Shown here one piece after another: positions 8,826-17,646 of a stretch of DNA of 27,793 bases. Below the pieces are notes generated by a model that saw only the letters and a program-made list of their open reading frames with translations, was not told where the DNA came from and did no database searches. The stretch comes from Priapulus caudatus. Taxonomy: Eukaryota; Priapulida; Priapulimorpha; Priapulimorphida; Priapulidae. Within the stretch, counting starts at the first letter, position 1, and the number at the start of each line of letters is the position of its first letter. Location of the stretch: NCBI RefSeq assembly GCF_000485595.1, contig NW_014577543.1, positions 91,581-119,373 of the forward strand, written 5' to 3'. Position numbers and translations under genes: made by a program.

Positions 8826-11800
8826 CTGCGAAAACAGTCGCAGCAGACGCACGATGACGACGACGCCGACGCGAACGTATACTGGATCTGGATAGTTTAC
8901 TGCGTAGCCCACGGTTACGTGGATAATAACGCAGGGCTATAGCTAGCCATGGGGTGTGACCTAGCTTGGGCTCATAGGGTCCATGTCCCCCAGGGTACTG
9001 CCGGAACGTACCCTGGGTACGGTCCCGTATACCGCAACGTACCCTGGTAACTATTTGATATGGTTAGGGTTAGGGTTAGGGTTAGGGTTAGTAGTAGGCG
9101 TAGGCGACTCCCTAGACTCGTTAGTGGAGTAGGCGAGGTACGGTCCGGCATATTAGATAGTACCAGGGTACGTTCCAGCAGTACCTCGGGGGACAGAGAC
9201 CCTCTCAGCCTAGCTTGGGTAAAGCCAGGTAGTTAGCCTTTAGCCGAATGGCACTGAGGGTGGTCACAGCCAGGTTTTTTTGTGCCCTCGGTGGTTCTTT
9301 TACGTCCCTATTGGCCTTAGTATTACCGGAGACGGGACCGCCATTTTACATGGTCATCCGAGCCACGGGAGATTCACAGTCTCCAATGTTGAGAGCCAGG
9401 TTTTTACACCTTGAGAAAATTCACTGCCCCGGCCGGGGTATACAGTCTTATACTGCTTCCTGAACTCTTAAGATTGTAATTTTACTTAGTTGGTTAATCT
9501 TCCAGATTTCTACATTTGTACATATTTCTATTCAGTCTTAGAAACAAGTCTGAAAGCACAGCCACTTTGCCGATTTCGAAAATGTATATTTTAACTACAT
9601 GACCTATGGTAAAATCCATTAAATTAGTCAGTCCCACTCAAAGGCTACCAGTCTGCTAAATCTTACTGGGTAATAGGTTGATATTTAGACTGCTATTTAC
9701 AACACAATATAGGAAATTTGCGAGGATGTTTCACTTTCTCGTAACTTTACGATGTTTCTGTCAACGGTCTACGAGTCAAAGTTAATGTTAAGACTAATGT
9801 TAGGACTAATGTTGGGACTAATGAAGGACTGTGGAAAACAACAGACCAGGAACCAATCGCTACACAGATCCTGAGAAGGAAGTGGAGCTGGATTGTACAC
9901 TCCCCCAGGAAGCCTGCCAGTAACATCACCAAGCAGGCATTGACCTGGAATCCACAGGGAAAGAGGAAGAGGGGAAGGCCATGAAACACGTGGCGTATAG
10001 AGACACCCAGGCAGAAATGCAGAGAAGCGGTCACTCCTGGAGAAAGAAGGAAAAAACAGCCCAAGGTCGAGTGCGCTGGCAGATCGTCGTCGATGGCCTA
10101 TGCTCCTCATGGGGCTAAAGCGCCTAATTAAGTAAGTAATGTCAGGACTAATTTTGTTTCTGACAACGAGCGCCCTCGGCCCTGGTCTGTTCGATGTCGC
10201 TCACCTGTTGTTTTTCTTGGTGTTCTCCACTTGTTGAGTGTGCTGCGCGTACCACTGCTCCAATTCCTTCTGCGCTAGCTCTCTCAGCTCTTCTCGTTTC
10301 ACCTGTTCCTCCTCATCTATATCACGGCACCATGAAAGTTTAAAAAGTTTTTAAAAAAGCAATTGTAAAAATAAAAAGTCAAAGAAAAAAATGTCAAAAG
10401 TTAATAGTAAAATTAAAAAGTAAAAATTAAAGAGGAAAAGAAAAATAAAACAAACAAAAAAGTAAAAGCAGATCAATTGTTTTGAGCTCGTTCACACACA
10501 CATACGTGTGTCCAGCAAATAAGAAAATGCTGGTAAATTGCAAACCAGCCACTTCACAGCAAATGTGTACTATTTGTGCCTAAAAGTCAAATTACTATTG
10601 TAACTGAAAGGTTATTACGTCAATAAACCCCTACATCTGCTAACGTTCTCGTCAACTAAAAACTCAGGACAAACCTTTCTTCTCCAGCCGCGCCCTTTGT
10701 TCCTCTCTCCACACGCGAATTTTCTCTGGTTCCGCTCGCTGTATATCCTGCTGCGATATCGCCGAATAGGCATCTTGTCCATTCATCTGCTCGTCATTCT
10801 GGAAAAGGATAACGTGACGTATTGCACGTGAATCACAAATGCACGGAGAATGACTAGCGTAGATAGAACATACTACATGCACACCGCAAAAGTACATTTT
10901 TTAGTAGATTTCACTCTTAGCCAGTGAGGAAACCAGAGAAATCTCATGGTAGCCATTCTTTGGTTTTGGTATGTATTAAATTGTTGAATACAGCATTGTT
11001 AGACCTTTAAAATTCATCACAAATCAGTAAACGGTATTTCATGTTCATTCACATTAGTGATGTCACGATCATCGATTATACTCGATCATCGGTTGAACAG
11101 TGGCTCGAACCAAGCGCTTAGTGATGTCACGATCATCGATTATACTCGATCATCGGTTGAACAGTGGCTCAAACCAAGCGCTTGGTTATCAAAATCCATA
11201 ATCAATTTCATCCAAAAAATAATAATATATTTTTTTTTAACTTGAACAAGAAAACTTGGAAAAGTGATGAGAATCAGAGATATCATCGCTACTATACAAG
11301 TTATCCTTTATTTTAACATAGTGTACAGTGCAAAACAAACAGTAAACAGGGCTAAACAAGCAGATACATGCACACACGTACATGCACGCGACGTTACGCA
11401 CACGCAGGCATTCAACACCCCGAGTAACCGATTGTAACCGATCATCGGTTACTTGGGTCCAACCGATGATCGATTACGAAATTACAACCGATTGACAACA
11501 CTAATTCATATGCATTATGCATACACAAACTCCTACTGCTGCTACTACTACCACTACAACTACCACCACCATCATGAACACCAACATCACCACACACTGC
11601 CACCACCTCCACTACTGGGGATAAATTGACAATATATACATGAGAGATACACATACAAATGATATACCTGTTCAAAGTCTAGGAATTGTTCATCGGAAAC
11701 CGGCTCCACGGACTCAAACTGTGCAAGGTCATCAGCTGTGAAGCCATTCATTCCAGCATGGACGTTCGCAGCATCTCCCGCATCCCCAGCATCCCCAGCA

Positions 11801-14800
11801 TCTACAAGATGCATGGTAACGTAGTGAGCACACAGACTGAAGACCAATAGTGTAAATGATACAATGAAATCAATATAAAAAGAAGAAAAGAAGGAGAAGA
11901 AGAAGAAGTGGAAGAAGAAGAAGAGGACGAAGAAGAATAAGAACAAGAAGAAGAAAAAGAAGAAGAAGAAGAAGAAGAAGAAGAAGAAGAAGAAGAAGAA
12001 GAAAAAGAAGAAGAAGAAGAAGAAGAAGAAGGAGAAGAAGAAGAACACTAATGAGTGATAATATAAATGACAACACATTAGGTACCATGAAAATAAGAGC
12101 TAGTTTTGTGACATGGTGTTGATAAAATATGTCAGCTATATTACTGCCACTCTAGATACAATAATATGTAACCAATCAGGGTAGGTAGGGTATCTGTTGT
12201 AGTTCTATAACCCCTTTTCTTTTGGGTAACGATCTACTGCCACTCTTACACGTAAAAACATACTCACGTGGATTATATAATAAATATAATAAATATCTAG
12301 AATCTCACCTTCCATTTGCTGAAGCACGGTGTCTGCATCTGGCACAGCATCGAGTAAATCCGTGATTACCTGGTCGTCGCTGGCAGCAACAGCATCAGCA
12401 GCAACAGCATCAGCAGCAACAGCATCAGCAGCAGCAGCAGTGTCCTCCTCCAGCCCTGCCAACACCTGTCACGAATTTCGAAATGCGTATCAATTTATTT
12501 ATTTATTTATTAATTTAAGGATGGTAGGCAGGCCTACATTGGTAAAAGATATATCAACACGAGCTTGTAAGCGCCTCACCATCAGTGGTATACAAGTTAA
12601 TATCCAAGTTGATTGTACAGTTTTGATACAGAATCACGAATTCAAAGCCTCAAATTTAGATAGAACTCGTTAATATTATGGTGATGGTAAGCAGTGAGGA
12701 TGAGCAAAGGGAGTCACTAAGTACGATGAAGCATGCACCACCTGCCAAGGTTGGAATCATCCTAAAACTAACGGCGCAACCCTAGAATATCCCGGATTAG
12801 TTTAGCACATGGCTATGCGAACTACCGCCCCCGAGGGTGCCAAACTAGTCTAGGATTGAGCAAAATCATAAGTAAGAGGCAGCTGTTCAGAAAGCCATGC
12901 CAGTCTAAGAAAAGAGGTGATGGTAAGTGATGGTTAACCATCGCCCATCGGCATCTGGGAATAAAATCATGTCACTGTTATACCATGTCACGAGTCAGCT
13001 CCAAGAAACGGTCTTTGCTAGGGTTAGAAGACCGTTTTCAAATTCTTACCCATAAAAACTTGTAGTTGGCTCGGTATCCAAACATCGCCACAGCTCTAGT
13101 ACTATAGCCCGCGTACATTGACTGCCGCAGGGCTATAGCACATTGTCAGCTGGAAATACCAACTGCAACCTGTCACCACCTGTCCCCACGAAAAATTAAT
13201 CGCAAAACGCAAAATTATCGGGCTTTTTAACACTTATCTATCTACGTGGACATCTCACCTATCTTTTTGAACACTTTACACAACTTTACACCATGTATTT
13301 ATCCTTTTATTCCACAAAGTAAGCACTACTGGAAATTCCCGTTTGAAATTCTGGCGTGCGTACGCGTGAAGTCACCGGTATTGTATACACATGCCATGTG
13401 TTTTTCCTACAGATCCGGTGCATGTATATTATACAATACCGGTGACGTCACGCGTACGCACGCCACAATTTCAAACGGGAATTTCCAGTAGTGCTTACTT
13501 TGTGGAATAAAAGGATAAATACATGGTGTAAAGTTGTGTAAAGTGTTCAAAAAGATAGGTGAGATGTCCACGTAGATAGATAAGTGTTAAAAACCCGATA
13601 ATTTTGCGTTTTGCGATCCATTTTTCGTGGGGACAGGTGGTGACAGGTTGCAGTTGGTATTTCCAGCCGACAATGTGCTATAGCCCTGCGGCAGTCAATG
13701 TACGCGGGCTATAGTACTAGAGCTAGCGTCACATGTAATAGCTCAAACGAATCTATAAACCTCTGGCTTGCTCGCGGTAACTGGGCACTACTGGGCGCTA
13801 CTTATTTATCGAGTTATGCCATATTTTCTGAGACGAATTGGATGAAAACAACCAGACAGCCGCCGTGTCCGCAATGGACCTGATTTTCACAGTGTGTAGG
13901 CCTAAACACAAGGCAAGTACATATCTTTGTATTGATAATTATTAAGTTGTTGTAGAATGATGTTTCCTGGTTTTCAATGTTTTAATATTTATATATATAC
14001 GAGTATATGAGGCTTATTTATGCTCGCGCCAATGCGAGTTGCAACTCTACGGTATGTTATGTTGTTTCGGGTTTTACGCGTTCCGATCGAAACGCGTGCG
14101 CAGTGGAATCATGGCAGTAGGCGGTTAAAGTGAAATTTAGGTTCGGCTATTGAAATTTACACTGTGCCCCACAGCAAACGTGACGGTATTAGTTTTAGGT
14201 ACGGTCGGATATTCGTCGAGGCATCGGACACTGTTCGATATGCGCTATTCGTCGAGCAGTTGCCTGCGCATGCGCTGTTCCATGGTTGTATTACATAAAG
14301 CTAATATAATCCTAGTCTAGGAGATCGCGCTACTCCCAACCTAACTCTAAACTAACCCACACCACTAATTATTTACTCTAACCTAACTCTAGTACTACAC
14401 AATCTAAACCTCCATCTAACTCATTAACCGATCGCGTTTTGCCTTATATAGATGCGAATGAATAGTACCAAAACACTATCTATGGTGAGAACCACAGCCA
14501 TATTTTTGGATATATATACACCATATATACACCACTTTTTGGAGCGTCTAGATTTTAGAAATTTGCTGGGCCGGGTCCCCCAGACCCCCTTCACCACTTC
14601 CCATCTCCGGCCACTAGAGGCCCGTGCCGCCTGCGGCACCGCTACATCAACAACTGCTCGGACGAAATAGCGCAAAAAAATAGCAAAATAAAAGAACAGC
14701 CCGTGTCCGATGCTCGCGACGAATACTCACCGTCCGTTAGTTTTAATAACAACGGCTGGAATACGTATAGGTGAAGGTTATAATTGATACAAAAAACAGC

Positions 14801-15307
14801 GCCAGAAATGCTTCAGATGCATTATTTTTATTTGAGATAACGTAATTGTTCGGCAGTTTTTGTAGCAGGTACAAGATTATCCAATGGATGGGTGTCAAGG
14901 CTGTGTATATATCAGGACGTTAGTCACACAGCCTGGTCGGGTTAGTCACGAGTATGTATGATGACTCATCATCATGTCGTCCAGACTCATGTGACATGTA
15001 GTATGTACTGATGTAGACGGTAGAAGAACATACAGAGACTTGCTTTTCTGGCAAGGGATGTTAGTGGAAATATGTAAATGTAATGTGGCAAAGACCGTAG
15101 CAGGAGTCAGAAGCTGCCACAGGGAGGCTGTGAAACCTGCTCACCACGCAAAGTTTTCGATTTGACCGGCTGCAAACTGTGTCAAAGCGATGGGTGGTGA
15201 TTGTGATGGCGAGATTGGCCTACCTCTTCCTCCCTAGCCAAGAAATCTGCCGCTGGATCTTGCTCTCCTAGTCCCGGTTCAGTCTCAACTTCATCGAGAT
15301 TTGACAT
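8666..15307 (-). CDS. Clc: Clathrin light chain, complete six-exon gene
   Basis: Coding exons in order: 15307-15224, 12465-12309, 11801-11668, 10798-10675, 10316-10205, 8825-8666. All introns are GT-AG, the phases agree, and the total is 771 nt (256 codons plus stop). The protein is the regulatory light chain of clathrin, which sits on the heavy-chain hub in coated pits and vesicles. The conserved N-terminal block [12 protein letters not shown] (17-28) continues across intron 1 into VLAGLEED; this region binds HIP1-type adaptors in known family members. A variable Ala/Asp linker follows. The heavy-chain-binding helix contains IRVWREEQ (W155) and ELEQWYAQH (W188), and the C-terminus has [13 protein letters not shown] and KDVSRLRS. 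Vertebrate neuronal inserts would fall at the exon 5/6 junction and are absent. The ATG follows an in-frame TAA, with A at -3. The gene converges with Pumilio. Confidence 0.95.
8976..9203. repeat. Inverted repeat enclosing telomere-type units
   Basis: 8976-9016 and 9163-9203 are 41-bp inverted arms agreeing at 36 positions. The ~146-bp centre holds the TTAGGG units. Short direct copies of CCTAGCTTGGG (near 8960 and 9208) and GTACGGTCC (near 9018 and 9138) add to the structure. It sits in clathrin light chain intron 5. Probably a small foldback element. Confidence 0.75.
9062..9091 (+). repeat. Interstitial telomeric repeat (GGTTAG)5
   Basis: Five perfect units of the TTAGGG telomere repeat inside an inverted repeat. 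Confidence 0.95.
9240..9475 (+). mobile_element. Possible dispersed-repeat relic
   Basis: A broken + strand frame reads [10 protein letters not shown], with a nearby EKIHCPGRG in another frame. Such phrases recur in repeat-derived hypothetical proteins of marine invertebrates. The family cannot be named from sequence alone, and the match is from memory of pattern only. Confidence 0.3.
9780..9823 (+). repeat. Short tandem GGACTAATGTT repeat
   Basis: About four imperfect copies of an 11-14-bp unit just 5' of the non-LTR fragment. A further GGACTAAT occurs just after it, near 10145. Confidence 0.7.
9824..10136 (+). pseudogene. Non-LTR retrotransposon 3' end fragment
   Basis: A decayed C-terminal tail of a non-LTR retrotransposon polyprotein: [10 protein letters not shown], then [15 protein letters not shown], a TGA where Arg is expected, and in another frame [18 protein letters not shown]. 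This tail is common in RTE/CR1-type LINE proteins of invertebrates. The end is a short TAAG repeat (near 10127-10138), as in elements with microsatellite 3' tails. It is 5' truncated, in intron 5 of the clathrin light chain gene, antisense to it. Exact clade uncertain. Confidence 0.75.
10205..10316 (-). CDS. Clc: Clathrin light chain exon 5
   Basis: 112 nt, phase 1 to 2, acceptor GATATAG and donor GTGAGC. It is a charged helix with [10 protein letters not shown] (W188), ending NTKKNN before the split arginine codon. This matches the ELEEWYARQ...TKANNR region of vertebrate light chains. Confidence 0.96.
10675..10798 (-). CDS. Clc: Clathrin light chain exon 4
   Basis: 124 nt, phase 0 to 1, acceptor TTTTCCAG and donor GTTTGT. 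It encodes [11 protein letters not shown] and [19 protein letters not shown], the start of the heavy-chain-binding helix with its conserved tryptophan (W155). Confidence 0.95.
11055..11503. mobile_element. hAT-like MITE with 8-bp target duplication
   Basis: The ends read TAGTGATGTCA and, inverted, TAGTGTTGTCA; both ends also carry CGATCATCGGTTG. Flanks are ATTCACAT (11047-11054) and ATTCATAT (11504-11511), matching at 7 of 8, as expected for a hAT 8-bp duplication. There is no transposase frame. The left end is itself duplicated in tandem (11056-11183). It lies in clathrin light chain intron 3. Confidence 0.75.
11056..11183 (+). repeat. 64-bp tandem duplication at the MITE left end
   Basis: 11056-11119 and 11120-11183 are near-identical (one G/A difference seen), each starting AGTGATGTCACGATCATCG and ending CAAGCGCTT. 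Confidence 0.95.
11668..11801 (-). CDS. Clc: Clathrin light chain exon 3
   Basis: 134 nt from a CTTGTAG acceptor to a GTATAT donor, phase 1 to 0. It starts with three Asp-Ala-Gly units from a 9-bp repeat (11772-11798) and continues with [17 protein letters not shown] and DEQFLDFEQ, an acidic linker typical of light chains. The exact phase match to exons 2 and 4 supports inclusion; the sequence itself is poorly conserved in the family. Confidence 0.88.
11878..12045 (+). repeat. GAA-rich purine tract in clathrin light chain intron 2
   Basis: About 168 bp of almost pure GAA on +, so TTC in the transcript, 77-244 nt upstream of the exon 3 acceptor. It gives spurious poly-Phe and poly-Leu frames on the minus strand. 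Confidence 0.95.
12309..12465 (-). CDS. Clc: Clathrin light chain exon 2
   Basis: 157 nt from a GTGACAG acceptor to a GTGAGA donor, phase 0 to phase 1. It begins VLAGLEED, completing the conserved N-terminal motif, and continues into Ala/Asp-rich sequence from three exact 15-bp repeats. It ends TVLQQME plus one base. Confidence 0.92.
12385..12429 (-). repeat. In-frame 15-bp triplicate in clathrin light chain exon 2
   Basis: AGCAACAGCATCAGC (+ strand) occurs three times exactly, encoding repeated ADAVA. The length is a multiple of 3, so copy-number change keeps frame. Confidence 0.9.
13005..13039. repeat. Hairpin GAAACGGTCTT with inverted partner
   Basis: An 11-bp stem with a ~12-nt loop containing TAGGGTTAG. 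Confidence 0.6.
13092..13724. mobile_element. Foldback (long-palindrome) element
   Basis: Arms 13092-13395 and 13420-13724 are about 97% identical inverted copies around a ~24-nt spacer. Termini are AGCTCTAGTACTATAG. Each end also holds a local stem, CTATAGCCC with GGGCTATAG. Weak 8-bp flanking repeat (ATCGCCAC / AGCGTCAC, 6 of 8). No coding content. The high arm identity suggests recent insertion or gene conversion between arms. Confidence 0.85.
14198..14736. mobile_element. 539-bp MITE with perfect 9-bp target duplication
   Basis: Flanked by identical TTAGTTTTA at 14189-14197 and 14737-14745. The ends are imperfect inverted repeats of about 34 bp, sharing ATTCGTCG and GCATCGGACAC. No transposase; short frames inside are not recognisable. 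A 9-bp duplication fits Mutator-like or Merlin-like transposition, but the family is not established. Confidence 0.8.
15224..15307 (-). CDS. Clc: Clathrin light chain exon 1 (coding)
   Basis: 28 codons from ATG to a GTAGGC donor, phase 0. It holds the conserved [10 protein letters not shown] block; the usual EED before it is GEQ here. An in-frame TAA lies 12 nt upstream of the ATG, which fixes the start. A TATATAAG on the minus strand near 15340 is too close to serve as a normal TATA box unless the leader is very short. Confidence 0.93.
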
Positions 15308-15449
15308 GATGAAGTATAATTAGTAATTAAATGCTTATATAGACGATAAACCAGGATGAAGATGTTCTGTTTACGCCCACAGAATCGTCAACACGTTGAC
15401 TAGTTATCTTGTTTATAGATGGCGGCACGTGTGGGGCGCTCTGGTTTTA

Positions 15450-15529
15450 GACTGGTACCCGTCCCTTCTCACAAGCTCGATATGGGGAGCTCCCTATATC
15501 GAACTTGTGAGAAGGGACGGGTACCAGTC
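15450..15529. mobile_element. 80-bp TA-flanked foldback
   Basis: A nearly perfect palindrome with arms starting GACTGGTACCCGTCCC, centred on GAGCTC, flanked by TA at 15448-15449 and 15530-15531. The same terminal motif and TA flanks bound the element at 26519-27075, so this is probably a minimal member of one family. Confidence 0.75.
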
Positions 15530-15577
15530 TACTCTGGCTTGGGTCCATCTAATGACCAAATCAGAGCATAGGAACAC

Positions 15578-15682
15578 GAAAGCACGGCACGCACGCACGC
15601 ACGCCACCCACGCACACACGCCACCACGCCACGCACGCACGCACGCACCACACCACACACACACACACACACACACACGTTG
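15578..15682 (+). repeat. ACGC and CA microsatellite cluster
   Basis: Alternating ACGC, CACGC and CA runs; frames through it are repeat artefacts. Confidence 0.9.
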
Positions 15683-15744
15683 TTATATGCGCGCACACGC
15701 GCGCACGACACGCCACGCATCGCCACCTGAGACAATAATATCCC

Positions 15745-16557
15745 CAGATAGCGATGCTTACGTTGGGCAGACGTTGGCGTATGGTTGGCATGATGCCTAG
15801 TTGGAATGGTTGGCTTGCATGACGGTTGGGGGCCACGTGGCGATGATGATATGTTATTGCACAAAGCTAGTCGCCAGTGGTTGCATGGCGTAAATAACGT
15901 TGGACGTGATGGTTGGCCATGATGCTAGTTGGAAAATGGTTGGCCTTCATGGACGTTGGGCCAACGTTGCATGGCGTCATCGTTGGCATGTGCGTAGTTT
16001 GCAAGTGGTTCGGCTGCATGACGGTTCGCCGGGCGTGCAATGTATGCATTTCCGTTGGCTGCCATAACTGGTCGTTGGTTGGCATGCGATGCTAGTTGGC
16101 AGTTGGTTTGGCTACATGAACGTGTGGCGTTATGCGTTGGCTATCGTATGCTAGTGGCACAGTGGTTGCTAACTTCAACGTTGGCGTGCCGATGGTTGAT
16201 GATGCTAGATTGCCAACGTTGGTTGGCATAAGTTGCTATGAGCATCGTGGTTGGCTAATAGGTTGGCGTATTGATGATGTAGGAGGCAGTGGTTGGCCAG
16301 CATGGCGTTTGCGGCAACGCTTGGTGTGGTGTATGGTTGGCCATGGTTACGGATTTGGTAGTGTTGGCTGCATGACGTTGGGCCAAGTGGCCGTATGAGT
16401 TACATTGTGCGATGCGTCACGGGTTGGCCACAATGGTTGCTTCGCTATTGCCACTTGGGCGGGGCAAGCGTTGCGGTTATGGCTTGGCAGGGATGGTCAT
16501 GGTGGGCAAGTGGTATCGGCCACATCGACGTTGGGGCCCAACGTTGGAGTATGCGTT
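15745..16557 (+). repeat. Degenerate GTTGGC-rich tandem array
   Basis: About ten diverged units of roughly 70-80 bp. The best units run GTTGGC, ATGATGCTAGTTGG, TGGTTGGCT, CATGACGTTGGGCCAACG. Unit edges are blurred by indels. The array begins with CCAGATAGCG and ACGTTGGGC, like the short patch at 17266-17345. Open frames rich in Trp/Gly/Val across it are by-products. Confidence 0.75.
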
Positions 16558-16559
16558 GT

Positions 16560-16869
16560 GTAGTTGCAAATGCGTTCTCAGTGCAAGACAAACTTTAAAT
16601 GATATATACATATGATAGCATACTATTGACAATAAACTATTGGCCTGTATAGTCTTTTCAATCCTATGTTCTACCGGGGTACGGTGCCACCCATTTACTG
16701 GTTTTATATTTGTTACAACACAAGACACCATTGGTAAACGTACAACATTTGTGTATGGGTATATACTCAACCAGGTTTGCATTCAGTAATGCACTAGCCT
16801 AACTACTAAATATTGTCAATTTCATTGTGATTACATATGCTGTGATAGCATGTTGATAAGCATTCTCGC
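16560..16869. other. Non-coding stretch, nothing recognised
   Basis: AT-richer sequence between the GTTGGC array and the CA/ACGC-rich block; no gene, RNA or repeat signal seen. Confidence 0.5.
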
Positions 16870-17047
16870 CCAACACACACACCAAAAAATGCATCGCATG
16901 CGCTCACGAGCGCGCAGCTAAAGCGCACGCACACATCAATGCGGCGACACGCACACACCAACACACACACTCGCACGCGCGCGATGGCGCACGCGTACGC
17001 ACACGCACACTTTACACATTGACGCTGCCACTCATACACTAATTACT

Positions 17048-17646
17048 TTCTATTCATAAAAGGGATCTAGCTTAGCCTTTGAAACAGTGTGAGTTAGTAC
17101 TTGTCGTCAACTTACCGTACCTGTGCGAGCAACGATTTATTTAATTTGGTGAGCGCAAAGATGTTACGTATATATTATTCGCGATGTACCGTCTTTTGGA
17201 GTGTCAGCCGTCGCGACTTGAGTCGTGCACGGTCGGCGCTGTGTTTTACAGCGGCCTATACATCCCAGATAACATAGTGACGTTGGGCCAATGTCTGGCC
17301 CAACGGCTGTCTTCAGCTCCATGCCAACGTTCGGCCAACGTTTACTACATAAGCGACTCTTAGACGAAACTGTATATAATTCTAGCATGCGGCTATCACT
17401 TGCGCGTGGGAAAAACTAAGTCACATGGAATTTGCGTCGACAAATAGTTAAAACTCGCTTGCTAATTAAAGCCTCCAAAATAAAAGCGGACGAGAACAGG
17501 AGGTGGGAGAAAGAGATGCGGATACAGGGTGAACTTGGTAAATTGGGAGGAATTTGTTTTTGGGAAGAAAAGTAAAAACAACCACGACGAGTAAATCGGC
17601 TTGTGAGGAGGGCGAAATGGTGGATGAAAAGAAATGAGGGTGGCGG
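17048..17646. repeat. Segmental tandem duplication, copy 1
   Basis: Two blocks, 17048-17267 (shares TTTATTTAATTTGGTGA and CCGTCTTTTGGAGTG with copy 2) and 17430-17646 (shares ACATGGAATTTG, GAACAGGAGGTGGGAGA and GAGTAAATCGGCTTG). The order of blocks is the same as in copy 2. CA/ACGC-rich DNA precedes it and a GA tract follows. Confidence 0.8.
17266..17345 (+). repeat. GTTGGGCCAA-type insertion patch in copy 1
   Basis: CCCAGATAACATAGTGACG followed by GTTGGGCCAATG, GGCCCAACGG and GGCCAACGTTT. It is absent from copy 2 at the matching place and resembles the array at 15745-16557. Confidence 0.55.

Larger units (their letters stand above)
12466..15223 (-). other. Clathrin light chain intron 1
   Basis: 2758 bp without coding signal. 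It contains a TTTA run near 12490-12512, a hairpin at 13005-13039, the foldback at 13092-13724 and the MITE at 14198-14736. The rest (12520-13000, 13735-14188, 14746-15223) shows nothing recognisable. Confidence 0.85.

Noticed and set aside
7969-8857. Long Cys-, Leu- and Ala-rich open frames on both strands
   Set aside because: They are translations of the CTG/CAG tract. The real gene here is the clathrin light chain last exon on the minus strand.
11056-11183. CRISPR-like direct repeats
   Set aside because: Only two adjacent copies without spacers, in an animal genome, explained by MITE end duplication.
11587-12088. Poly-Phe and poly-Leu minus frames, possible membrane protein
   Set aside because: Translation of the GAA/TTC tract in an intron. 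Only 11668-11801 within this span is a real exon.
15494-16782. Several 60-130-codon frames
   Set aside because: They run through ACGC/CA repeats and the GTTGGC array in several frames at once, with no domain.
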